From assembly GCF_000710465.2 (NCBI RefSeq), contig NZ_JAIZ01000113.1, forward strand, positions 1 through 58,225: 58,225 bases of DNA, read 5' to 3'. Of this stretch, positions 51,327-58,225 are shown one piece after another. The stretch comes from Kitasatospora sp. MBT63 (GTDB taxonomy: Bacteria > Actinomycetota > Actinomycetes > Streptomycetales > Streptomycetaceae). Within the stretch, counting starts at the first letter, position 1, and every line of letters starts with the position of its first letter. The position numbers and the translations under genes are program-made. The notes under the pieces are model-generated. The model was given only the letters and a program-made list of their open reading frames with translations. It had not been told where the DNA came from and did not search any database.

Positions 51327-52825
51327 ACCCCGGCTCCCTGGGACCCGGCCCCGTCGGCCGCCTCCGTCCGGCCGGCGCCGGCCTGCTCCGCGTCCAGCAC
51401 CTCGGCGACCAGGTCGACGCCCTCGGTGCCGGTGACCCTGGCCCGGTAGAACCGGCCGACGACCGCGTCCTCGGCCCCGAGCAGGGTGGTCAGGCCGTCC
51501 GTCTCGGGGGCCTGGTGCGCGGCCCGGCCCTCGACCACGCCGTCCTCCACCGACTCGACCAGCACCTCGACCTCGTCACCGATCCGCTGCTCGGCGCGCT
51601 GCGCGGTGAGCTCCTCGGCCAGCCGGGACAGCTTGGCGAGCCGGTCGGCGACCACGTCCTCGGGCAGCTTGCCGTCGAAGCCCGCCGCCTCGGTGCCGTC
51701 CTCGTCCGAGTAGCCGAAGACGCCGATCGCGTCGAGGCCGGCGTGGGTGATGAACCGTTCCAGCTCGGCGAAGTCCTCCTCGCTCTCGCCGGGGAAGCCC
51801 ACGATGAAGTTGGACCGGACGCCGGCCTGCGGCGCCCTGTCCCGGATGGTCTTCAGCAGCCCGAGGAACTGGTCGGTGGAGCCGAAGCGGCGCATCCGGC
51901 GCAGCACCGCCGGGGCGGAGTGCTGGAAGGACAGGTCGAAGTAGGGCACCACGCCGGGCGTCCCGGTCATCACGTCGATCAGCCCGGGCCGCATCTCGGC
52001 CGGCTGCAGGTAGCTGACCCGGACCCGCTCGACGCCCTCGACCGCCGCGATCTCGCTCAGCAGCGTCTCCAGCAGCCGGATGTCGCCCAGGTCCTTGCCG
52101 TACGAGGTGTTGTTCTCGCTGACCAGGACGACCTCGCGGACGCCCTGTCCGGCCAGCCAGACGGCCTCGTTCAGGACGTCGGACGGGCGGCGCGAGATGA
52201 AGGAGCCGCGGAAGGCCGGGATGGCGCAGAACGAGCAGCGCCGGTCGCAGCCGGAGGCCAGCTTGACCGAGGCGACCGGGTTGTCGTCCAGGCGCTTGCG
52301 CAGGGTGCGCGGGCCGGACGCGGGGGCGACGCCATCGGGGAGGTCCTCGGGGGCGCCGTGGCCGGGCAGCGCGACCTCGGCGGCGGCCTCCTGGCGCTTC
52401 ACCGGGCTTAGCGGCAGCAGCTTGCGGCGGTCGCGCGGCAGGTGCGGGGCGTGGTGGCCGCCGGACAGGATGGTCTGCAGGCGGTCCGAGATGTCGGTGT
52501 AGTCGTCGAAGCCGAGGACGCCGTCGGCCTCCGGCAGGGCGTCGGCGAGCTCCTTGCCGTAGCGCTCGGCCATGCAGCCGACCGCGACCACGGCCTGGGT
52601 GCGGCCGTGGCCCTTGAGGTCGTTGGCCTCCAGCAGGGCGTCGACGGAGTCCTTCTTGGCGGCTTCGACGAACCCGCAGGTGTTGACCACGGCGACGTCG
52701 GCGTCGGCGGCGTCGTCGACCAGCCGCCACCCGTCGGCCTCCAGTCGCCCGGCGAGTTCCTCGGAGTCGACCTCGTTGCGGGCGCATCCGAGCGTGACCA
52801 GGGCGACAGTGCGGGGTTCAGGCAT
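51323..52825 (-). CDS. rimO: Ribosomal protein uS12 methylthiotransferase
   Basis: This 500-residue radical-SAM enzyme thiomethylates Asp of ribosomal protein S12. N-terminal cluster cysteines are in [25 protein letters not shown] and [10 protein letters not shown]. The radical-SAM motif is [19 protein letters not shown], and a TRAM domain follows. An insert of about 45 residues (about 135-175) is longer than in E. coli. First of the overlapping rimO-pgsA-cinA cluster. Confidence 0.95.
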   Translation of the reverse strand: MPEPRTVALVTLGCARNEVDSEELAGRLEADGWRLVDDAADADVAVVNTCGFVEAAKKDSVDALLEANDLKGHGRTQAVVAVGCMAERYGKELADALPEADGVLGFDDYTDISDRLQTILSGGHHAPHLPRDRRKLLPLSPVKRQEAAAEVALPGHGAPEDLPDGVAPASGPRTLRKRLDDNPVASVKLASGCDRRCSFCAIPAFRGSFISRRPSDVLNEAVWLAGQGVREVVLVSENNTSYGKDLGDIRLLETLLSEIAAVEGVERVRVSYLQPAEMRPGLIDVMTGTPGVVPYFDLSFQHSAPAVLRRMRRFGSTDQFLGLLKTIRDRAPQAGVRSNFIVGFPGESEEDFAELERFITHAGLDAIGVFGYSDEDGTEAAGFDGKLPEDVVADRLAKLSRLAEELTAQRAEQRIGDEVEVLVESVEDGVVEGRAAHQAPETDGLTTLLGAEDAVVGRFYRARVTGTEGVDLVAEVLDAEQAGAGRTEAADGAGSQGAGV

Positions 52826-52911
52826 GACGCCAAGATTAACGCGCGGGCCCCGGTGCCGTTCGCCCCGGAGCCCGTATGCCTAGATCGTCCGGCCTCGCGG
52901 CCGGTTCCCGG

Positions 52912-53805
52912 TCAGCCCGCCTGCGGGTCACCGGGGGTGTAGGTGAGATGCACCACCTGCCCGTCCGTCCCGGCCGGACCGAGGTCCTTGCCGTTGACGT
53001 ACACGTGGACGGCGCCCGCGTTGCCGATCACCAGGGTGATCTTCGCGGGGTCGGTGAAGGTCTGGTCCTGGCCGGCGTCGAGGTTGTTGGAGAAGAGCGA
53101 CTTGCCCTTGCCGTCCTTGGCGGTGACCCAGCTCTTGTCCTTCTCGGCGACCAGCTTCACGGTGACCTTGTCGACCGGGGCGGCGGCGATCGCGGCCGGC
53201 GCGCTGGTGGCCGGGGCGGGCGGCTGGGCGGAGGCGGTGACCGGGGCGGCGGCGCTGCTGGGCAGCGGCTCGCTGGCGGAGCCGGCGCCGGCCTCGCCGG
53301 AGCCGTCCGTGAACAGGTTGAAGCCGATCAGCGCGACCACGGCGGCGATGGCCACCATCATGGCGGCGGTCCAGTTCGGCCGCCGGTGGTCGGTCACCTT
53401 GATCGGGCCGGTGTCCAGCAGCTGGGTGGCGCGCGCGGGGCCGGGCGCGCCGCCGTGGGCGGCGTCGTAGCGGACCACGAGCGCGTCGCCGTCGACGCCG
53501 ACGGCCCGGGCGATGGCGCGGATGTGGCCCCGGGCGTAGACGTCGCCGCCGCAGCGGCTGAAGTCCTCCTCCTCGATGCCGTGCACGATCGGGACCCGGA
53601 CCCGGGTGGCGGCGCTGACCTGGTCGACCGTCAGGCCCGCGGCGAGCCGGGCCGAGGCCAGCAGCGCGCCGATGCCCGGCTGCCCGCCGGAGCCTTCGCC
53701 CACGGACGGGTCCGCCGGGTACTCGCCGCTGCCGCTCTGGCCGGGCACGGCGCTGGGCGCGGAGGGTCCGCGGCTGTCGCGACGAGGGGACTTGCCGATG
53801 GTCAC
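52912..53805 (-). CDS. rodZ: RodZ-like membrane protein with HTH and DUF4115 domains
   Basis: This 297-residue protein has an N-terminal disordered stretch, a Xre-type HTH (about 45-110: IGALLASARLAAGLTVDQVSAATRVRVP), a single membrane segment (about 145-165), an Ala/Pro/Ser linker and a C-terminal RodZ-type beta domain (KVTVKLVAEKDKSWVTAKD ... NNLDAGQDQTF). RodZ proteins link the membrane with the MreB elongation machinery. It stands between ftsK and rimO as in other streptomycetes. The GTG at 53805 (VTIGKSP) is chosen for GAAAGG upstream. Confidence 0.87.
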   Translation of the reverse strand: MTIGKSPRRDSRGPSAPSAVPGQSGSGEYPADPSVGEGSGGQPGIGALLASARLAAGLTVDQVSAATRVRVPIVHGIEEEDFSRCGGDVYARGHIRAIARAVGVDGDALVVRYDAAHGGAPGPARATQLLDTGPIKVTDHRRPNWTAAMMVAIAAVVALIGFNLFTDGSGEAGAGSASEPLPSSAAAPVTASAQPPAPATSAPAAIAAAPVDKVTVKLVAEKDKSWVTAKDGKGKSLFSNNLDAGQDQTFTDPAKITLVIGNAGAVHVYVNGKDLGPAGTDGQVVHLTYTPGDPQAG

Positions 53806-53942
53806 TGGGCGCGCCTTTCGAGCGTTGGCCACCTGCTGAGAAGACAGTCTAGGGGCGGGGGAGGAACGTTTCTCAAGCGGACGGGCCCGAACGGGCATCC
53901 GGGCCCTTCGGCCGCTGACATCCGGTCAGACGCCGCGGCGGC

Positions 53943-54015
53943 CCGGGCGTCCGTGCCTCGATGGACGCCCGGTCCCTGCGGCCGGTTCCCCGCCTCCCGG
54001 CCACCGGCCGGGAGG
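53943..54015. terminator. Two tandem hairpins between ftsK and rodZ-like gene
   Basis: CCGGGCGTCC (53943-53952) pairs with GGACGCCCGG (53963-53972). CCTCCCGGCC (53993-54002) pairs with GGCCGGGAGG (54006-54015). Both are perfect ten-base stems and lie just after the ftsK stop on the minus strand. Confidence 0.75.
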
Positions 54016-54058
54016 TTCCTCCGAACGAGTGAGCCGGGTGCGTCGCCCACCCCGGAGG

Positions 54059-56734
54059 TCACCCCCGGAGCGTGATCAGCACCCCGTCCAGCTCGTCCGG
54101 TTTGACCAGGACGTCGCGGGCCTTGGAGCCCTCGCTCGGGCCCACGATCCCACGCGACTCCATCAGGTCCATCAGCCGCCCCGCCTTGGCGAAGCCGACC
54201 CGCAGTTTGCGCTGGAGCATCGAGGTCGAACCGAACTGGGTGGAGACCACCAGCTCGGCGGCCTGGATCAGCAGGTCCAGGTCGTCGCCGATCTCCTCGT
54301 CGATCTCCTTCTTCGGGCCGCCGCCGACCGTGACGTCGTCCCGGTAGACCGCCGTCATCTGGTCCTTGCAGTGCTGGACGATCTTGGCGATCTCGGCCTC
54401 GGTGACGAACGCCCCCTGCATCCGGACCGGCTTGCTGGCCCCCATCGGCAGGAACAGCGCGTCGCCCTTGCCGATCAGCTTCTCGGCGCCGGGCTGGTCC
54501 AGGATGACCCGGGAGTCGGCCATCGCCGAGGTGGCGAAGGCCAGCCGGGACGGCACGTTGGCCTTGATCAGGCCGGTCACCACGTCCACCGAGGGCCGCT
54601 GGGTGGCCAGCACCAGGTGGATGCCGGCCGCCCGGGCCAGCTGGGTGATCCGCACCACCGAGTCCTCGACGTCCCGCGGCGCGACCATCATCAGGTCGGC
54701 CAGCTCGTCGACGATCACCAGCAGGTACGGGTACGGCGTCAGCTCGCGCTCGCTGCCGAGCGGCGGCTTGACGGTGCCGGCCTTCACCGCCGCGTTGAAG
54801 TCGTCCACGTGCCGGAAGCCGAACGCCGCCAGGTCGTCGTAGCGCAGGTCCATCTCGCGCACCACCCACTGCAGGGCCTCGGCGGCCTTCTTGGGGTTGG
54901 TGATGATCGGCGTGATCAGGTGCGGGATGCCCTCGTACGCCGTCAGCTCGACCCGCTTGGGGTCGACCAGCACCATCCGGACCTCGTCCGGGGTGGCCCG
55001 GGCCAGCACCGAGGTGATCAGGCAGTTGATGCAGGAGGACTTGCCGGCGCCGGTCGCGCCGGCCACCAGGATGTGCGGCATCTTGGCGAGGTTGGCCATC
55101 ACGGTGTGGCCCTCGACGTCCTTGCCCATGCCGACCACCATCGGATGGTCGTCGTCGGCGGCCGCGCGCGAGCGCAGCAGGTCGCCGAGGTTGACCATCT
55201 CCCGGTCCCGGTTGGGGATCTCCACACCGACCGCGGACTTGCCGGGGATCGGGCTGATGATCCGCACGTCCGGACTGGCCACCGCGTAGGCGATGTTCTT
55301 GGCCAGCGCGGTGATCCGCTCGACCTTGACCGCGGGGCCGAGCTCGACCTCGTAGCGGGTCACCGTCGGGCCGCGGGTGAAGCCGGTGACCCTGGCGTCC
55401 ACCTTGAACTCGGCGAAGACGCCGGTGAGCTGGGCGACCACCTCGTCGTTGAGCTTGGAGCGGGACTTGGCGGGGGCGCCGAAGTCCAGCAGGTCCAGCG
55501 GCGGGAGCGCGTAGGTGATGTCGCCGGCGAGCCGGAGCTGTTCCATCCGGGCCGGGGCCGGGCCGTGCTCCTCGGGTGCGCCGGCGCTGCGGGCCGGCGG
55601 CACGGCCGGCTCCTCGGGCGGCGCCGTGTTGTCCCGGACCTGGTGGATCATGCTCGCCACGGCCGGGCTGCCGGGCACGCCCCAGGTGAGCGCGCCGTCC
55701 AGGTCGGCCGCAACGCCCGCGGCCAGGTCCCTGGTCCGGTACGGGTCCTTCTCGAACGAGACCGGCTCCTCGGCCGGTTCGTCCTTGCGGCGCCGGCGGG
55801 TCCGGCGGCGGGACAGCTCGTCGCCGTCGGTGTCCTCGATGGTGAAGGGCAGGGCGTCGGGGTCGGCGTCCTCGGGCGGTTCGGTGGACAGGTCCCGGGC
55901 GCCGGACAGCGCCTCGCCCTCCGGGCCGTCGGCGAGGGCGGGTTCGACCACGCCGAGCCGCACCCCGGCCTGCCGGATCCGCTCGGGGATCCGGTTGACC
56001 GGGGTGGCGGTGAGCACCAGCAGCCCGAAGAAGGCGAGCAGCAGCAGCAGCGGCACCGCGAGCGGCGGCCCGGCCGCCGCCATCATCGGGGTGGACGCGG
56101 CCCAGCCGAGGATGCCGCCGGCCAGCCGTATCCGGGTCGCGCCGCTGCCCATGCCGGGGGCGCCGCACCCGATGTGGACCAGGCCGAGGACGCCGACCAC
56201 CAGGGTGGACAGGCCGATCAGGATCCGCCCGTTGGCCTCGGGGAGTTCGGGGTGGCGCATCAGCCGTACCGCGACCGCGCCGAGCAGGAACGGGATCAGC
56301 ACGTCGAGCCGGCCGAACAGGCCGGAGACCACGTTGGTGGCGACCTCGCCGAGCCAGCCCTGCGGGCTGAACCACGTCCCGGCCGCGGTCACCAGCGAGA
56401 GCGCCAGCAGCAGCAGCGCCAGGCCGTCCTTGCGGTGCGCCGGGTGCAGGTTCTTGGCGCCGTCGCCGAAGCCGCGGAAGACCGCGCCGACGGCGTGCGC
56501 GAGGCCGAGCCAGACGGCCCGGACGGCCCGGAAGAGTATCGGGCGCGGCGGGGGCGGCGGCGGGGCCGCGGGGGGCTTGGCGGCGCTCTTGCGCGCCGCG
56601 GCCTTCTTCGCCGCCGGCGCCGCCTTCTTGGCGGCGGGAGCGGCCTTCTTGGCGGGTGTCCGGCCGGCCGGTGCCTTCTTGGCCGGCCCGGGCTTCGGGT
56701 TGCGTGCCGCGCTGCCGGGCGTACGTGTGGCCAT
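54059..56734 (-). CDS. ftsK: DNA translocase FtsK
   Basis: This 891-residue membrane-anchored motor moves chromosomes through closing septa. A lysine/alanine/proline-rich N-terminus (KKAAPAAKKAAPAAKKAA) precedes about four membrane segments (about 100-250), a linker, and the motor: VTRYEVELGPAVKVERI, Walker A GATGAGKSSC, Walker B LLVIVDELADLMM. The C-terminal gamma domain follows (STQFGSTSMLQRKLRVGFAKAGRLMDLMESRGIV), which reads polar DNA signals. Ribosome site weak; the ATG follows a 160-base gap after osaB. Confidence 0.96.
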   Translation of the reverse strand: MATRTPGSAARNPKPGPAKKAPAGRTPAKKAAPAAKKAAPAAKKAAARKSAAKPPAAPPPPPPRPILFRAVRAVWLGLAHAVGAVFRGFGDGAKNLHPAHRKDGLALLLLALSLVTAAGTWFSPQGWLGEVATNVVSGLFGRLDVLIPFLLGAVAVRLMRHPELPEANGRILIGLSTLVVGVLGLVHIGCGAPGMGSGATRIRLAGGILGWAASTPMMAAAGPPLAVPLLLLLAFFGLLVLTATPVNRIPERIRQAGVRLGVVEPALADGPEGEALSGARDLSTEPPEDADPDALPFTIEDTDGDELSRRRTRRRRKDEPAEEPVSFEKDPYRTRDLAAGVAADLDGALTWGVPGSPAVASMIHQVRDNTAPPEEPAVPPARSAGAPEEHGPAPARMEQLRLAGDITYALPPLDLLDFGAPAKSRSKLNDEVVAQLTGVFAEFKVDARVTGFTRGPTVTRYEVELGPAVKVERITALAKNIAYAVASPDVRIISPIPGKSAVGVEIPNRDREMVNLGDLLRSRAAADDDHPMVVGMGKDVEGHTVMANLAKMPHILVAGATGAGKSSCINCLITSVLARATPDEVRMVLVDPKRVELTAYEGIPHLITPIITNPKKAAEALQWVVREMDLRYDDLAAFGFRHVDDFNAAVKAGTVKPPLGSERELTPYPYLLVIVDELADLMMVAPRDVEDSVVRITQLARAAGIHLVLATQRPSVDVVTGLIKANVPSRLAFATSAMADSRVILDQPGAEKLIGKGDALFLPMGASKPVRMQGAFVTEAEIAKIVQHCKDQMTAVYRDDVTVGGGPKKEIDEEIGDDLDLLIQAAELVVSTQFGSTSMLQRKLRVGFAKAGRLMDLMESRGIVGPSEGSKARDVLVKPDELDGVLITLRG

Positions 56735-56894
56735 GGGTCAGCAGCCTACCGGCGGCCGGGGCGGCTGGACACGCCCGACCGCTCCGGCCCGGAGCGTGTC
56801 GCCGAACACCTGATCGCCTGACGGGCGGTCACCGGACCGGCCGTCATCGCGCCACCCGGCGGGCGCACCGGGGCGCAGGGGGGTGGTGCGCCGC

Positions 56895-57527
56895 TCAGTT
56901 CGCGCCGGGGCGCAGGGCGTCGAGCGCCGCCCGCAGGCCGGCCAGTTTGCGCTCCAGGTGCGCCGAGGTCGCGGCGGCACCCGGATCCGCGGAGTCGTCG
57001 AGCTGCTTGGTCAGCGCCTCGGCCTGCTCCTCGACCGCGGCCAGCCGGGCCGACAGCTCACCCAGCAGCCCGCCGCCGAGACTGGCCGCCTCGCCCGCCT
57101 CCAACTGCAGCCGCAGCAGCGCGGCCTGCTCCTTGAGCTGGCAGTTCTTCATGTAGAGGTCGACGAAGACCGACACCTTGGCGCGCAGCACCCACGGGTC
57201 GAACGGCTTGGAGATGTAGTCCACCGCACCGGCCGCGTACCCCCGGAAGGTGTGGTGCGGGCCGTGGTTGATCGCCGTCAGGAAGATGATCGGGATGTCC
57301 CGGGTGCGCTCGCGGCGCTTGATGTGGGCGGCGGTCTCGAAGCCGTCCATGCCCGGCATCTGGACGTCCAGCAGGATGACCGCGAAGTCGTCCGTGAGCA
57401 GCGCCTTCAGCGCCTCCTCACCGGAGGACGCGCGCACCAGCGTCTGGTCCAGCGCCGAGAGGATCGCCTCCAGCGCCAGCAGGTTCTCCGGCCGGTCGTC
57501 GACCAGGAGGATCTTCGCCTTCTGCAC
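56895..57527 (-). CDS. osaB: Response regulator OsaB
   Basis: This 210-residue protein has a receiver domain (1-120) with acidic pair Asp10-Asp11, phospho-acceptor Asp54 in AVILLDVQMPGMDG, Thr in IFLTAI and Lys in YISKPFDPWVL. A C-terminal coiled coil (about 130-205) replaces a DNA-binding domain. In S. coelicolor OsaB next to OsaA is needed for growth and development under osmotic stress (memory of the locus). The GTG at 57527 follows AGGAGG by about ten bases. An in-frame upstream start near 57599 is possible. Confidence 0.88.
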   Translation of the reverse strand: MQKAKILLVDDRPENLLALEAILSALDQTLVRASSGEEALKALLTDDFAVILLDVQMPGMDGFETAAHIKRRERTRDIPIIFLTAINHGPHHTFRGYAAGAVDYISKPFDPWVLRAKVSVFVDLYMKNCQLKEQAALLRLQLEAGEAASLGGGLLGELSARLAAVEEQAEALTKQLDDSADPGAAATSAHLERKLAGLRAALDALRPGAN

Positions 57528-57790
57528 CAGGACCCGCCCTCCTGCCTGTTGTCTTCCCACGGACGGCACCCGCGTGCCGCTCACCACTGCCCCGGTCATG
57601 CTAGCCGTACCCCCTCGCCCGCCACATCGCTTGGCACGATCCGGCCGGTGGCCGCCCCGGGGAAGCGCCGTGCCGCAGGCAGGCCGCTCTGAGCGCCGTG
57701 TCACCATCCGGTCACCGTTCGCAACGATGGGTGACCCTACAGCGTTCCCGGCCGGGCCCGCCAGTGCCGGCCGGCCGGGACGCCCGGCGG

Positions 57791-58225
57791 TCAGCCGACC
57801 GCCAGGAACTGGCGCATCACCGCCAGCAGCGTGTCGGCCTCCACCGGCTTGGTCACATGGGCGTTCGCCCCCGCGGCCAGGCTCTTCTCCTTGTCGCCCT
57901 TCATCGCCTTGGCGGTCAGCGCGATGATCGGCAGACCGGCGAACTGCGGCATCCGCCGGATCGCCTCGGTGGTCGCGTAACCGTCCATCTCCGGCATCAT
58001 GATGTCCATCAGCACCAGCGCGACGTCCTCGTGCTGCTCCAGCACCTCGATGCCCTCGCGGCCGTTCTCCGCGTACAGCACGGTCAGCCCGTACTGCTCC
58101 AGCACGCTGGTGAGCGCGAACACGTTGCGGATGTCGTCGTCCACGATCAGCACCCGCTCGCCGTCGAAGCGGCCGTGGAACTGCGCCTGGCCGCCGCTGC
58201 GGGACGCCGACTCGGGCTGCTGCTG
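57791..58225 (-). CDS. osaA: Hybrid histidine kinase OsaA, 3' end only
   Basis: The frame is open to the window edge, so only the last 144 residues are seen. They form a receiver domain: VLIVDDDIRNVFALTSVLEQ, phospho-acceptor in ALVLMDIMMPEMDGYATTE, IIALTAKAM, HVTKPVEAD. Before it runs a Gln/Ser/Gly-rich linker. Position beside osaB and ftsK, and the receiver at the C-terminus, fit the large multi-HAMP hybrid kinase OsaA. The 263 bases between this stop and osaB show no gene. Confidence 0.82.
   Translation of the reverse strand, partial: QQQPESASRSGGQAQFHGRFDGERVLIVDDDIRNVFALTSVLEQYGLTVLYAENGREGIEVLEQHEDVALVLMDIMMPEMDGYATTEAIRRMPQFAGLPIIALTAKAMKGDKEKSLAAGANAHVTKPVEADTLLAVMRQFLAVG

Noticed and set aside
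1-58225. CRISPR arrays, tRNA or rRNA genes, insertion sequences, attachment sites
   Set aside because: None could be seen; the only repeats are the short tandem and phased ones listed.

Overview
The window is high-GC actinobacterial chromosome of the Streptomyces/Kitasatospora type. The basis is the GC-rich codon use, the many GTG/TTG starts, AGGAGG-like ribosome binding sites, and a gene order (osaAB-ftsK-rodZ-rimO-pgsA-cinA-clgR ... lhr ... recA-recX ... gluABCD ... miaB-miaA-dapF-rsh-hflX ... dinG-lexA-nrdR-nrdJ) that, from memory, is the conserved core order of Streptomyces coelicolor around SCO5748-SCO5805. Most genes are on the minus strand. No tRNA, rRNA, insertion sequence, prophage or CRISPR array was seen.

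Left end (1-7000): a two-gene unit of a small helix-turn-helix protein and a free-standing ClpC N-domain protein, with twin palindromic operators in front of it; a beta-propeller gene that needs a frameshift to be read through; the class II ribonucleotide reductase pair nrdR-nrdJ with two NrdR boxes; and divergent lexA with its own SOS box.

7000-15000: dinG lies 12 bases behind a four-gene NRPS-independent siderophore operon (type A synthetase, acyltransferase, flavin N-monooxygenase, type C synthetase). This gene content is like aerobactin iucABCD. An iron box of the DmdR/IdeR type lies just upstream of the first gene.

15000-28000: two tandem paralogous trypsin-like lipoproteins, hflX, a second RelA/SpoT homologue with worn synthetase motifs, dapF, a small membrane protein, miaA, a small MT0933-type antitoxin-like protein, a class III extradiol dioxygenase-like protein, miaB, and a membrane-anchored TAXI-family binding protein.

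28000-44000: a two-component system convergent with the TAXI gene; a 618-base spacer with short tandem repeats and a promoter; the glutamate-type ABC transporter gluABCD with a strong hairpin between gluB and gluC; a FAD monooxygenase; then rny-recX-recA on the other strand, where recA has both a LexA box and a RecA-NDp (PafBC-type) promoter; an AI-2E family transporter, DUF3046, a GNAT and an orphan secreted subtilase.

44000-58225: the giant helicase lhr; a small membrane protein built around pentapeptide repeats, next to helically phased CCCGAG repeats; clgR; the overlapping cluster rimO-pgsA-cinA; a RodZ-like protein; ftsK; and osaB plus the cut-off 3' end of the osaA hybrid kinase.

Themes: DNA damage and dNTP supply (lexA, recA, recX, dinG, lhr, nrdRJ), proteolysis control (ClpC N-domain pair, clgR), stress signalling (rsh, osaAB, two-component system) and iron supply. 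The most intriguing items are the split ClpC2-like HTH/Clp-N module with its operators, the aerobactin-type operon running into dinG, and the repeat-built small membrane gene beside phased repeats.
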